The position numbers and the translations under genes are program-made. Below, piece after piece: positions 1 to 12,424 of a DNA stretch of 64,000 bases (the first letter of the stretch is position 1; each line of letters starts with the position of its first letter). The notes beneath the pieces were generated by a model. It was not told the origin of the DNA and did no database searches. It saw only the letters and a program-made list of their open reading frames with translations. Source of the DNA: Stictocephala bisonia (taxonomy: Eukaryota; Arthropoda; Insecta; Hemiptera; Membracidae); contig JAQJVL010000526.1 in assembly GCA_035578905.1 (NCBI GenBank), positions 294,037 to 358,036 of the forward strand, written 5' to 3'.

Positions 1-1390
1 CTAACTAACCACAAAAAAATTTATTATTTTAAAAGGGCGATATTTTATTACATACTGGATTTAATGCAGCCTTTAATTATAAACATTTTAAAATAAAACT
101 TAATGACAACATGATCTTGCCCTATACTTTGAAGTTAAATTTTTAAAACACTTGGTTTAACACACAGACCTAGGTTATACAGTTTTTTGTGTCTCCTGAA
201 AAATTTTGATTTCTTGACTTACGCCCTTTTAAAAAAACCGATTCAACTATGTTCAATTTATAAATATGCTGATGCTAAATTTGGAGTCAATTTCTACCCT
301 AAGAAATCTTGTTATATTTAAAAGAAATTTATATTTATGTTTAGAAGTTTATATTTGTTATACACATAGCTAATGAACATATGTTCTATTTACTATTATC
401 ATTGATTTTATACACACGTATATAATCAAGGATATTTTGCGTCGATATTTCATTATAAGATTTGTATAAAGTCTAGTTCAAAACGCAAATTGTTCGTATT
501 AAGTCTGGCGGTGGTAACCTACACGTAAGGATTTTACGGAGTAAAAGAAGAGGTTCGCCGTAAAGTTTTAATCTCGTTAGTTTGGACTAGAGAACCAACT
601 GCTTCAGCCAACTAAGTTTCTCAGCGAGTTGTATCTAAGATAAACAGTGAGTTGCGTGCTATAGAAAACTGTGACGAGAAAGCAGAGGGTTTATTGAAAC
701 TCCCCAAAAAAGACTCACTAAAATGCTTGTTACTGACTTCAAGAAATGTATTGTTCCTGAAGTTTCAGATGAAGACACTGACCATGAGACGAAGATCTTC
801 ACCGATAGCTCAAGATGGATATTTCTCTGGACGAGCTGAATCGTACACACCAAGTGGGAAAGATATTTAAAATTGTATGTAGTTACATTGATTAATAAGA
901 TATTTATGTATTGTAGCGTATTGTATTTTGTGACAAATATTATTTATTGACATAAACTGAACATAATTTGTTGAACAAACCGATTCAGTTTTTTTTAGGC
1001 ATTCATCTCTTAGTTAATTTTTTATGGACATATATATTATGTATATACTTGTGTTTGAGCATGTAGTTATTTAACACTTATGTTAATGTTTTATCATCAT
1101 TTTTTGTATTATTAGAATAATTATTTTGTAGTAGAATTATCATTATTTTATGATTGAAGTATTTCTTCAAAATAGATAATACGCGAAAAAGATTTTTTTA
1201 ATTTTTCTAAAGAGTTAACTCTCCATGACATACTTTGTCACATGACAAATATTAACTTGTGTTTATTATTTGTATTGTTGATTTTATATTTATTTACTTT
1301 TTATTGTATGCGTGTGTGGTACATGAATGAATTGCTCACATCGCCTTGGCCTTCGGAATTGCCAGCACTTCATCACTTGCAGAGTCTCGT
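1..1390. other. No gene recognised; A+T-rich flank
   Basis: I see no protein domain, RNA gene or repeat that I can name. A 72-codon frame at 652-870 on the plus strand, and a different frame over the same bases, are both open. Neither resembles a family I know, so I do not call a gene. The segment 1300-1390 is richer in G+C and leads into the satellite array. Confidence 0.5.
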
Positions 1391-1394
1391 AGAG

Positions 1395-2320
1395 TCGTAG
1401 GTGTTGGGACTTGGCGACTCCGCTTCGGACGTCATATTTGTAATGTGTGCAACATGTCATGCCATCAGTCAATAAGTTGCTGAACACCACTTCCACATAG
1501 GTCAACGGAGACGTAAGATATGATGCAGCTAGGAAGGAACGTTCATAGATATCGAAGCAGTTGTATCAAACTGCTAACTGTGTCATGTATGTGACATGTC
1601 CTACCATCAGTCAATAGGTTGTCGGACACCACTTCCACATGGGTCAACGGAGACGTAACATATGATGCAGCTGGGAAGGAACGTTTATAGATATCGAAGC
1701 AGTTGTATCTAACTGCTAACTGTGTCATGTGTGTGACATGTCATGCCATCAGTCAATAAGTTCAACGGAGACGTAACATATGATGCAGCTTGGAAGGAAC
1801 GTTCATAGATATCGAAGCAGTTGTATCAAACTGCTAACTGTGTCATGTATGTGACATGTCCTACCATCAGTCAACAGGTTGTCGGGCACCACTTCCACAT
1901 AGGTCAACGGAGACGTAACATATGATGCGGCTGGGAAGGAACGTTTGTATCAAACTGCTAACTGTGTCATGTATGTGACATGTCCTACCATCAGTCAACA
2001 GGTTGTCGGACACCACTTCCACATAGGTCAACGGAGACGTAACATATGATGCGGTTGGGAAGGAACGTTTATAGATATCGAAGCAATTGTATCACATTGC
2101 TAACTGTGTCATGTGTGTAACATGTCATGCCATCAGTCACCGAGTTGCTGGACACCATTTCCCTCTACCTCACTGAAAAGTAACATGTGATGCAGCTGGG
2201 AAGGAAAGTTTATAGATATGAAACTGCAAACTGTGTCGTTTGTGCGATATTTCATGCCATCAGTCGCCGAGTTGCCGGATTCCACTTTCCCCTACCTCAA
2301 CGGAGATGTAACAATTATTC
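1395..2320 (+). repeat. 142-bp satellite array, copy 1
   Basis: About seven tandem units are visible. The landmark CAACGGAGA recurs at 1503, 1645, 1763, 1905 and 2029, with diverged forms near 2171 and 2298. Spacing is 142 bp, or 118-127 bp where a unit carries a deletion. Each unit contains a short dyad (TGTCA...TGACA) followed by CCATCAGTCA. The same monomer at about 145-bp spacing returns at 31.9-32.7 kb (opposite strand) and 58.9-59.5 kb (same strand). The last units are more diverged than the middle ones. Confidence 0.9.
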
Positions 2321-2519
2321 TGAATAATTATAGCATCATTTGACCAATTTTAAGAATAAATTCAATTGAATAAAGGTCAATGTATCAAGTTATAAAAACT
2401 CGTTACTACTGGAGACGTAAGTGTTGTGAATACCGTCGTATATTAAAAGCTACCATACATTTTTGAAATTACACGCACAATAATAGCATTGACTTACTCA
2501 CCAACTCTTATACGTAGTG

Positions 2520-2850
2520 ACATAGAGTCCGCTAAAAGGTTACTATCAACGTCGACACTTTTAAAGTAGTGTTCGATGTCCATGTTGGTTGAGTACGGGT
2601 ATTTTTTGTGGAAAACGAGTGTCAGACTTTGAAAATCAGACTATGTGGTTCGGATTCCACGTAAGACGCTAAGTCCCTTAGTTTCCCTGTCTATTGGGCT
2701 ATTAATAAAGTCTAAGTATTTTTTTCCAAGGAATAGTCGATATTAATTAAAAGACAACACAGGTCATCCACGATCATTCATATTCGTCTTAAAATACCTG
2801 ACGTATTGTGTCGACGTCTCAAATCTGAGAATAATTTAAGAATAAACGTT
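2520..2850 (+). mobile_element. SINE-C copy, diverged
   Basis: Contains GGTTCGGATTCCACGTAA at about 2646 and, about 90 bp later, an AGGAATAGTCG motif followed by a diverged CGTCTCA end. The same order of motifs occurs in the SINE-C copies at 17.5, 47.7 and 61.4 kb. The 5' head is not clear. I infer a degenerate member of the same family. Confidence 0.6.
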
Positions 2851-4900
2851 AGCTAATCTTACGTAAAATAACGTCTGTTATATGTTACTTATAAACAGCT
2901 TTTCTGACAGAGCAGTTGATATATTTCGAAACAAATATTTTTTAGGGAGAAAGTTAGTTATTGTTTTAATGTTTGGTGAGGTGAAATACTATACTATGTC
3001 AAATTTCACCTTGAGCATTTGTGCCTTGTAAGAAATTAGTTATATTATATAATCTGGGTTTAAACATAATTGTTAAATTTGTAACAAAACCATTTCTTGT
3101 TTCTTTTGTAAAGAATAAATGAGGAATAAACGCGTTATAGTAACAATGTTATTGTTATAAGTTCTTTATAGAAATTACTGTCTCGGCGTCTCATATATGA
3201 AAATAATCTAAATTTCACCTTAGGACAACTTAGTGGTATGATTGGTTTAACAGTAATACAACATATCTGTTGAAACTCTGTGAAGTTTTTTAACAATCAA
3301 AGGTAATAGAGCTCTAAGAAAGTTAAGACAGTATATTTGCTATACAGTGTTATAATGTTATATCAATATTTTTAATTCAGATAAATATTTTTCAAGTAAA
3401 GTTTATGTATAACATACCTAATTGAAAAAAGTGACCTGTACGTAAGCGCTCAGAGAAAATCGTTTGACGAAGTATTTGATAAACCAAATTTTAGTTTATT
3501 ATTAGGGCAGTTGCATATTCTTTAAACGTTTTTAAAAAAGCATTAGATAAATTATACTACAAATTTAGTTGTTTACAAATGACGAGGATTAAAATAGCAG
3601 ATTCTCATTTAAATAGTAATAAAATTGTAATAATGATAAGTGATCATTTTATATAATCACATTTTAATTCGAATGACAAATGTATCTTTTGCGAGATATG
3701 AACCAATGGTACTTCTGCATTTATTTAGCTTAAAATAAAACTAGATGATTTCTTCAGTCCCCTTGCTCCTCGTGCCAAGTCCATACTGTACATAAACAAA
3801 CGAATTTTTTTTTAGAATGGTAATTTCATGATTAAGGGCTGAAATATGTTCTATACAAAATATAATAAATGATATTAATTACAATATACTATTCCCTATA
3901 TTAAAATAAGCCTTATTAAATTGAAAAGAAAATGTTGCATTAGGAAAGGAATAAAAAAACAAATCAAAGTACACCAATGGATTCTCAGTTAAAGGAAAAG
4001 GATTTTACAAAGGGTCCTTTTAAGGGCATTTTCTTTTGAAACTTACCTATTCTTGTAGCGTGATGGAGGGTTAATTTTATAATATTACTTTCTCTTTTCG
4101 ATTTATTTGTTTGACACGTCGTGCCAACTGGTTGTATCTTCAGACACATCCTAGTCTGAATAATGTACAGTTTGTTTACGTAAACCTTGTTTACGTATTA
4201 AAATGAAAAAAATATATATATAAAATATGTTTAATGGTGAACAATTGTACTAACATATAAGCTTACTGTATATATACATGGTATCCTTAATGAATAATGG
4301 CAGAATAGTTAGTGGTACGATAAAGAAAAAACTTGTCCCCTTCCTAGATCGAATGCAACCAAAAATGTAACAAAGTTAAATTTGTGGGTGAAAACGTAAA
4401 AAAGAAACTTTTACTATAAATTCAAATTAATTTAACTAGAGGTATTCTTCTCGTAAATCAAAATACACGTTCTAGTTCTGTGAAGAAAAAATATAGAACT
4501 CCAACACCCTAAACGAAATACATTTATACTTATCACACACGCATTCTAAATACACTTTGGATAAATGAAGAAAAGTTCATACATTCATGTTTTTATTATT
4601 TTGTTGCCAATGGTTTTTAATTGGTTTTTGTTAGTTAAAGTGACGTTTAGGAGCGAATTACCAATAACTGGAAGTGAAGAATTTCGGGTGAGCCACAATA
4701 ACCTGACTGTCTTCATACAGCGATTGCTCAGCTGTTATATTGTTTACAGAGTTCATTGTTGCAGTCAATTGTGGTTCGGTTAATGCCATTTGGGGGTTAG
4801 TTACGATGGATCGTCAGTGGAAAGTGCATCATCAAACTTTCGGGTTTAAACACTTTTCAAAAGTAAAGAATCCGTGAGCTTTTTTCTTAAGAATCCAAAA
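2850..4900. other. No feature recognised
   Basis: A+T-rich sequence. Short open frames show no family I know. The 72-codon frame at 4565-4783 has a hydrophobic N-terminus, but no conserved domain or splice context that I can defend. Confidence 0.5.
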
Positions 4901-4901
4901 G

Positions 4902-4954
4902 TTTTTTCTCATTATTTATCAAATTAAAAAATTTGATAAATAATAAGAAAAAGC
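4902..4954. other. A+T-rich hairpin
   Basis: Two arms of about 22 bp (4902-4925 and 4930-4954) pair with a single mismatch around a short A-rich centre. The words GTAAAGAATCCGTGA just upstream (about 4863) and inside the DDE pseudogene (about 5322) are identical. The hairpin may be part of the same decayed transposon; that is inference. Confidence 0.7.
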
Positions 4955-4979
4955 AAAGTGGGAGGCTTAGTACAGTTCG

Positions 4980-5720
4980 ACCGCCGGAAAACACTGTAAC
5001 TGTTAGCGCTCCAACAGTTAAATTACAGCACTACAACTTTACAACACTACAACGTGCGCACGTGTACTGAAGTCCTAAACGTTCAGCCCGTAATCAATCT
5101 GTTGCATTAGCAATATCTAATACTTCTCTGTGTAGAATTTTGCATCATAACGTGAATTCCCATCCCTATAAAATATAATGACACAAAACCTGAAAGAAAT
5201 GTTGTACCTCTGATACTACCTTAGGCCTATATAAGAGATTTTTACAACGTAAGTGAGGAAAACTTCCTTCAAGATTTGATAGTTTTTTTTGTGATGAAGC
5301 ACATTTTAAATTGCCATGTAGTAAAGAATCCGTGATTTTAACAAACAGAATTAACGATACTGGTAAGCAGAAAATAAAAATAAATTCTTGAACGACCGCT
5401 TCATGCAGAGAAAGTGACTGTTTGATGTAGAGAGACGTGGTTTGGGATCATTGGGCTTTTTTATAGGAAAATTAGGGAAAGATGGTCACTGTAAATCCAG
5501 CCAGATATGTGGCAATTATTAGGGAATATTTGGTGCTGCAGTTAGGTTTTTTCAGGAATTGACACCCAAGCTATCTGGTTTTAGCAGGCTGGAGCTTCTT
5601 GCCACACATCAGGACTTTTTACGTCAGTTTTTCCCAAAACACTCTTCACGATATGATGATTTTCCGTGGTTTTCCAAATCCCTAGGCCTTTTGCAATAGG
5701 ACTTTAGGCCATAGGACTTT
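4980..5720 (+). pseudogene. Decayed DDE transposase, mariner-like insect family
   Basis: No long frame survives, but conceptual translation in three frames gives blocks in the right order for a widespread insect mariner-like DDE protein. An N-terminal ISNTSLCRILHH-like block is near 5100-5150. A DEAHFKL block starts near 5293. An NKQN-then-RYW block lies near 5340, and a VTVNPARYVAIIREY block starts near 5485. A WF-QAGASCHTS-like block near 5580 matches the usual WFQQDGA-H segment with the second catalytic Asp replaced. Stops and frameshifts separate the blocks, so no functional product is possible. The family assignment rests on remembered motif order. Confidence 0.7.
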
Positions 5721-6870
5721 CTAAAAACTAAAGTTTTTGTGTCGAAGTCACGTTATTTAGCTAAACTTAAGCTGCGCATAAGACACGATGTTAATACTAT
5801 TTCTCTACAAATTTTACGAAAAGTAACTGCAATATTTTTTAGAAAAGATTGTAAAAGGACGTAACTTGAGAGACAACTACCATAAATAAAATGACAATAA
5901 CATGTAAATATTTTAGTTGCATTTGCAATATTGCACTATGTTTGGTTCTCGAATAATTTTATTTTAAGTGTCATCATGGTTTTTTTCTCCCCTATTATAA
6001 TAAATAAGGATATAAATGTATTTATTTGTCATATCACGTTTTATGTTCAATATTTTATCAGTGACAATACTATAAAGATTTCAAAGAAATAAGTGTTACT
6101 GGACTATATAATTTACCACGATTTCAATAAAAAAAGTGTTGTTATTTATTTTGGTGTTCACTCCTAATCTTTATTTTGAATGAATCATACAAATTGGCCT
6201 AAGTGATATTAATGATTTATTTGGATTGATTGGAGAGATCAAGATTTTGGTTATTATAATTAATGACACCCCGAAAGTAACTGTTGTTATCCGTAAGGAA
6301 ATATTCAGATTATAAAAAAGCAAATTTAAATCTTATATTTTGCTTTTGGGGGAAATATCTATGAAATATTCATACAAATTAAATATAACAAATAGAATCC
6401 ACCAATTCAGACACGTGGGCGTCCTGAGTTTGAGACGAAGATCTTTTTGCTTAATTTACATTTGTTCCCTACATAATCATCTATTAACGATTTTCACATC
6501 ATACACTTATAACTAATGTTGAAATAATTTAGCTGGAACAAATATATTTCAAAATATTAAGAATGATCAATAAAATTTGATCATTCGTTTTACATATCTG
6601 TAATTTTATGAAGATAATTGTTAAATTAATACCAAATATTTGGTTTAGAAACAATGTCATTTCCATAAGTGCTCTTTTTGGGCTTGCGAGACCGTTGAAC
6701 AGCAATTCCATCGGCAAGAACAAAATAAGTTCCTGAATGTTGAGCAACCAATGGATCGTAACCGGTGATTCCAGGCGGTGGTTACATGTATCAGTTGTCG
6801 ACCCAAGAGGGGAATGGGGCTAATACTGTACTTGGCTCTGACTATAAAAAATAACAGTTTTACTTTTTAA
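5720..6870. other. No feature recognised
   Basis: A+T-rich sequence. The minus-strand frame at 6529-6747 has no recognisable domain. I see no repeat structure here. Confidence 0.5.
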
Positions 6871-7345
6871 CTAGCCGATTTCCATTACTTCGTTACGGGG
6901 TGGATTTCTACACTTGCTTACCCTTCCCTCTATGGTTTTCTCTAAACACACTAAGGTTTTCATATCAATATAAAAGCTTAGCCTGCTGCCGTTTTCCTAA
7001 ATAACAAAGATTTATAATCTAAAAAAACTAAGCAACCCCAGTAAGCCTGCTTTGTGTAATAGTAGTCAATCACGTCAGAGTTAGTGGGAATTAACTTAAA
7101 CATTTCACAATGACAACCAAATTAGCCAAGGTTTAAATCATATTTATGCTTTTTGTTTCAGCTATCTGAAAAAATTATTAAATTAAATTAATGCTAATGT
7201 TACTTTCGTCTCTAGCCCTTAGGAATGGAATTTTTAAATCCTTTCTTAGTGGTTCTCTATGATACAAACCCTAATTTCCCTTCAAATATAACAAAAATCT
7301 GTTGAGTAGTTCTAAAGATTTCGTTATGAGTTATTGCGTAGTTTT
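6871..7345 (-). mobile_element. Nonautonomous Helitron-like element, copy 1
   Basis: On the minus strand the element ends in CTAG (6871-6874), preceded by a short region related to CCCCGTAGTGAAAC. The interior matches the elements at 39.1-39.6, 43.3-46.1 and 50.6-54.4 kb, including AATATAAAAGCT near 6968 and a CAAAAATCTGTTGAGTAGTTCT block near 7294 shared with 54.3 kb. Helitrons typically start TC, end CTRR and lack target duplications. No Rep/helicase gene is present, so movement would depend on a partner. Confidence 0.6.
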
Positions 7346-7689
7346 TTGATTATATATATTTAAATAATAACTTATTATTGAGGGAAGTATCTATTGAAAG
7401 TTCATGAACTATTTATTCTGTATTAATATTAACAAGCTGACACAAAAAACTGCTCAAAAATATAATAAATTACAAACTCTCTCTCCAGCTTAGAAGGAAA
7501 AATTATATTTTTTTTAGTGAGAAACTGAGGAAAAGCTTATACAGAACGTGTATTAAAATTGCTGTATAATAAATTGTTAAAACAAATAATTAATTTAATA
7601 TCAAATATTAACTTACTTAATTAACACGTTTCAGCCTCTGTAAACTATGTGAAGCGTTTGCTTACGGTAATATTTCCAGATCCAACATA

Positions 7690-8130
7690 ATTCGTTATAT
7701 AATTTTACTGTGCACCATCTTTCTTATTTCAGACCATGCTTTTCGCTCTTCTTTTTCTAAACCTCCTGGGTCACCATACAACTATCAACTTTTTATCTAT
7801 ACGTGTTTCTGGTTTTCTATTATCTAGTTCATATTTTTTGCAGGCCTTTGGTGAAAAAAACAGTATTTTTAGTCAGTCGCACATAATTAATTCTTTTGAT
7901 GTATTCCTTAGAACCTCAGTGTTATTTTTGTTATGTCATGTTACAGATTTGACATTTTTCAGTCTTTTGCCTTCCTCTAATCTATAACCTTCTTCTGTTG
8001 TTTTTGGTCGTAAACTATTTCTCATAATTTTCGTTTTCAGCTTTTTTATATATACCTTTTCTATTCATTGTTAGTGGTTCCGCTGCATATAGAGACATTC
8101 TGGTTTAATTATTAAAGCATTTATGCAAAT
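7690..8130 (-). pseudogene. LINE reverse-transcriptase C-terminal remnant
   Basis: Reading the minus strand from about 8130 gives a KPECLY block, then YAAEPLTMNRKG in a shifted frame, then a basic stretch with EEGYRL. This is the order seen after the polymerase domain in common arthropod LINE ORF2 proteins (PE-LYAAECL-MNRKG, then RKI-R-ILGP, then EYRLR). Several frameshifts and stops interrupt it. Only the C-terminal part remains and the catalytic FADD region is absent. The clade cannot be settled from this much sequence. Confidence 0.55.
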
Positions 8131-8784
8131 ACGATAAAATAGACCTGCAATTGATACGAATATATGTTGCTGTTAATTAATCATATAATATATGAACACT
8201 TAATAAGTAGTTATACATTCTTATACTTGAGTAATTCTGTAATTACGACTGTTAACTCTTATCCAATTCGTACAACAAGTATTGTAACTTCCTTATACGT
8301 AAATCAGTGTTCAAAGAAAAGCAATAGCGAAACTAGATTTGTGCATTAGCCATATGGAAGCTGCATATGTGAATATTGTATCCCCCGATTTCCATATTAT
8401 TGATTCGATAAGTGAGTTTTCAATATCAGAACGATTGTAAAGTTTCATACCTAAGTTTTCTGTCAATAACATGCAAATTGAAACGCTATCTTCATTATTT
8501 ACCTTTTAGTGATCGAGTTATACTTGCTAGAGTTTTAAAGCAGTCTGCCTTTATTAAAAATTTACATAGTAATAAATTAACTATACGCAAAAATTTATAA
8601 ATTATAAATATTTTTTGTTACTGAGTATTGAGAAGAAGAGCCTAATCTTGAAAAAGATTACTTAATGAAAATAGAATACATATTCTAAATTATACATGCT
8701 AGGTAATATTTTAACCTGAAGAGGCCTAAGAAGGGACGAGACATTTCTTATACGAGATATGCAGGATAAGATTTAGCAGGATAT

Positions 8785-9990
8785 TGCCAACATTCTCTAC
8801 CTTATCAGTATCTACTACAAAAATACCAGTCAACATTTCCTACCCTATCAGTATCATGCTACTACAAAAATATCAGTCTACATTCCCTACCCTATCAGTA
8901 TCATGTTACTACAAAAATATGAGTCAACATTACGTACTCTATCAGTATCACGCTACTACACAAATATCAGTCAACATTACGTACTCTATCAGTATCGTGC
9001 TACTACAAAAATATCAGTCAACATTCCCTACCTTATCAGTATGATTCTACTACAAAAATATGAGTCAACATTACGTACTCTATCAGTATCACGCTACTAC
9101 ACAAATATCAGTCAACATTACGTACTCTATCAGTATCTACTACAAAAATACCAGTCAACATTTCCTACCCTATCAGTATCATGCTACTACAAAAATATCA
9201 GTCTACATTCCCTACCTTATCAGTATGATTCTACTACAAAAATATGAGTCAACATTACGTACTCTATCAGTATCACGCTACTACACAAATATCAGTCAAC
9301 ATTACGTACTCTATCAGTATCTACTACAAAAATACCAGTCAACATTTCCTACCCTATCAGTATCATGCTACTATAAAAATATCAGTCATCATTCCCTACT
9401 CTACCAGTATCATGCTACTACAAAAATATGAGTCAACATTACGTACTCTATCAGTATCACGCTACTACACAAATATCAGTCATCATTACGTACTCTATCA
9501 GTATCATGCTACTACAAAAATATGAGTCAACATTACGTACTCTATCAGTATCACGCTACTACACAAATATCAGTCAACATTACGTACTCTATCAGTATCA
9601 TGCTACTACAAAAATATGAGTCAACATTAGGTACTCTATCAGTATCACGCTACTACACAAATATCAGTCAACATTACGTACTCTATCAGTATCATGCTAC
9701 TACAAAAATATCATTCAACATTCCCTACCCTATCAGTATCATGCTACTATAAACATATCGGTCAACATTCCCTACCCTATCAGTATCATGCTACTACAAA
9801 CATATCGGTCAACATTCCCTACCCTATCAGTATCACGCTACTACAAAAATATCATTCAACATTCCCTACCCTATCAGTATCATGCTACTATAAACATATC
9901 GGTCAACATTCCCTACCCTATCAGTATCATGTTACTACAAAAATATCATTCAACATTCACTACCCTATCAGTATCACGCTACAAAAATTA
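8785..9990 (+). repeat. 47-bp tandem array with higher-order variants
   Basis: About 25 copies of a 47-bp unit built on ATCAGTATCATGCTACTACA. Variants alternate in blocks: units with ACGCTACTACACAAATATC and units with ATGCTACTACAAAAATATG form a 94-bp pair repeated through 8.9-9.7 kb, while a CATATCGGTCAACATTCC variant dominates 9.74-9.95 kb. A few units lack 6 bp. Because 47 is not a multiple of three and the unit lacks frequent stops, several overlapping frames stay open; these are not genes. Confidence 0.95.
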
Positions 9991-10702
9991 CAATACAAAT
10001 TAAACTACAAATTGATATTACCTTGAAATGTATAACATTAATGTAACCTCTCGAAAGACTATAATTTGTGTTGCGAATACGTAATAAGTGAATATTGAAG
10101 CTCCAATTTCCATACTATTGGCGTATAAGGCAGTCCCGATATCCAAGAAACTGCCAAGCTTACTAGCTTAGTTTCCTGTAATTAAAATGCAAATTGATTC
10201 TTAACTGGACGTAGTTTTCCGTAAGTAGACATTAAGGAGTGTTATTCTCTCATTAGTCGATAACCTGAAAACGTATATTTACTGTACATGATATAACAGC
10301 ATTGTTTAGTTCCAAAAGACTATACATATTAAATATACTATTCTATGTACAATTAAAAAAAAAAGAATGTCTTATTTTACCAGGTGAAGTTAGGGCTAAA
10401 GGAGCCCTCTCTAATGCTTAACCTGGGGACCAACGGCTTTACGTGACTTCCGAACCACGGGAGCGGGGGGATCGGACGTTTGGCACACATTTTTGGACCT
10501 TCTGCCCATGGCAGTTTTGGCACAATCATTAGAGCGGAATAAGTAGGGTCAACTCGCCTGCTTGGAAAAGGCATGTTTGGCACAGTCGCTCGACCAGGTA
10601 GACGCCATTGAACGAGGGAAAACGGGAATTTTATTATTCCCGTCAACTCTGCGTGGCAGTCATTTGCCCGTGATATAACAAATTTTTAAATTTAAACCTC
10701 AC

Positions 10703-11137
10703 TAGGTTAGGTTAGGTTAGGTTAGGTTAGGTTAGATCATGATCTATTTGGGTAGCATCCGTGTTCCAATTGGGTAGCATCCGTGATCTACTTGGGTAGC
10801 AGCCGTGATCTACTCGGGTAGCATCCGTGATCTACTTGGGTAGCAGCCGTGATCTACTCGGGTAGCATCCGTGATCTACCTGGGTAGCAGCTATGATCTA
10901 CCGCAGGTTAGGTTAGGTTAGGTTAGGTTAGGTTAGATCATGATCTATTTGGGTAGCATCCGTGTTCCAATTGGGTAGCATCCGTGATCTACTTGGGTAG
11001 CAGCCGTGATCTACTCGGGTAGCATCCGTGATCTACTTGGGTAGCAGCCGTGATCTACTCGGGTAGCATCCGTGATCTACCTGGGTAGCAGCTGTGATCT
11101 ACCGCAGGTTAGGTTAGGTTAGGTTAGGTTAGGTTAG
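10703..11137 (+). repeat. Interstitial TTAGG runs alternating with a 22-bp repeat
   Basis: Three runs of about six AGGTT units (10703-10735, 10905-10936, 11105-11137) are separated by two nearly identical blocks of about 168 bp. Each block is about seven and a half copies of a 22-bp unit built on GATCTACTTGGGTAGCAGCC. The whole has a 200-202 bp higher-order period. TTAGG is the usual insect telomere repeat; here it is internal. The blocks sit between inverted arms of the surrounding composite element. Confidence 0.95.
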
Positions 11138-11394
11138 TTGCTTACTTCAATAAGCACCACAGCAGGAAATTTGCGGGGGCAAAAAAGTTCCCATTTTCCC
11201 GCATTCTGGCCACCTGGCTGCTACTACCTGGCCGGGCGGTGTGTGCCAAACGTGCCTTTCTGAAACTTACAGGTTGCCCCTTCTTAATCCCCTCTAATGA
11301 CTGTGCCAGAAGTGCCATTCCAAATCGGCCAAAAATGTGTGCCAAACGTTCTACGGCCGGGAGCGGCAGGGCAAAATCTATTAGTGGTCACATC

Positions 11395-11472
11395 GGGAAT
11401 CGAACCCGGACCGGCAGCGTGACAAGCCAGCGCCTTAGCTCCTTATCTACGGCCGCTCCTTTTTTTCCAATT
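11395..11472 (-). promoter_or_regulatory. tRNA-like Pol III head (box A/box B)
   Basis: On the minus strand a segment with GGAGCTAAGGCGCTGG resembles a Leu/Ser-type box A region. About 35 bases later GGTTCGATTCCCG is a good box B. The rest does not fold into a complete tRNA that I can draw, so this is read as a SINE-type internal promoter and not a tRNA gene. Confidence 0.6.
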
Positions 11473-11479
11473 TATGTAC

Positions 11480-12420
11480 TATAATCCATACAAATACTCA
11501 ACTATTTTTAAAAATTATCAGGTTACTTTATTTATGATATACTAATGAAAGCCTTTTCTGATGAATATTTTAGTCGATCTCCAACCTTACCAGTTGTCGA
11601 CTTTCGACCTTATTCCAACTCCGTTGACTATATACCAGTAGTCCTCTTTCTGTCCATTCCCAAACTATTGTGTGATTTGAACAGTCGTAACAGTCAACTC
11701 TCCTCTTCCGCTTGGCTACCTATTCAGCGGGTTTGTAGTAACTGACGTTTGTAGTAACTGACGCCCTCATATTGCAGTTGAACTTTACTTCAATGTAAAT
11801 CATTAATCTCACGCATTATTATTATTATTATTTATTTTTAATGTGTATCTGAAATTTTAACACGTTTTATAGGGCAAGTGTAACTAGTTCCTCGTGAGAT
11901 AGATTTGTCTAACTGATTTTATTTGATTAGAAAAAAAAAATAAAATTGAGCAATAGTTATTTGTTTAAAACCAAGAAAGGGTAGACATTAAAATATGACC
12001 TCAGGGGGCTCTAAACAATTATGTTCTCTTAAAAAAAAAAGATCAAGTATGAAATTATAATTTTATTAATAAAGCTATATCTATATATATATAAATTTTT
12101 TTTAAACATTGGCCTTATGGATAATCAAATCCAAAACTTTCAGAAGGTATGGCAGCAGATTCTTAGTGAGAAAAAAGTATTATTTTAAATAATAATATCT
12201 TTATTATTACAATAGGTTTCAAATTCCCCACAAAATGGATAGTTATCTTTTAGTTTTTATGCAGTTATACTACTTTTACAATCTAAGACCAATATTTAAC
12301 AAACATTTCATACATAATTGCTATTCTATGAAAAAAGAACAATAAAAGCTACCACTTAAAATTAAAGCTTACGGTAGAAACTGCGACAAGGTGTTATTTA
12401 CACTACTTACATCACCAAAC
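11480..12420. other. No gene recognised
   Basis: Contains a 16-bp direct duplication (GTTTGTAGTAACTGAC, 11731-11762), an ATT microsatellite near 11815 and A+T-rich filler. Nothing else is recognised. Confidence 0.5.
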
Positions 12421-12424
12421 GTTT

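Larger units (their letters stand above)
10377..11475 (-). mobile_element. Composite SINE-like element with inverted repeats and TTAGG blocks
   Basis: Read on the minus strand, the 5' end (11475 to about 11395) looks tRNA-derived, with a box B GGTTCGATTCCCG. Next comes an arm (about 11370-11160) containing GTTTGGCACACATTTTTGG, then the TTAGG/22-bp block. A second, inverted copy of the arm follows (10665-10458). The 3' tail has GGTTCGGAAGTCACGTAAAG, then a hairpin and CTAACTTCACCTGGTAAAAT. That tail closely matches the end of the 5S-derived SINE at 36.7 kb and more distantly LINE-B. The G+C-rich composition contrasts with the flanks. It may be one element or a SINE with later insertions. Confidence 0.6.

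Noticed and set aside
7736..7987. 83-codon plus-strand frame as a membrane protein
   Set aside because: It is antisense to a recognisable LINE C-terminal remnant; hydrophobicity comes from the T-rich complement.
8784..10026. Overlapping open frames of 60-120 codons rich in Tyr, Ser and Gln
   Set aside because: Products of a 47-bp repeat that cycles through all three frames; open in several frames at once, so not selected as coding.
8785..11137. Repeat arrays as a CRISPR
   Set aside because: Units are directly adjacent with no unique spacers, no cas genes are present, and the sequence is eukaryotic.
11395..11472. A functional tRNA gene
   Set aside because: Box A and box B are present, but I cannot draw complete acceptor and anticodon stems, and it continues into a SINE-like body.
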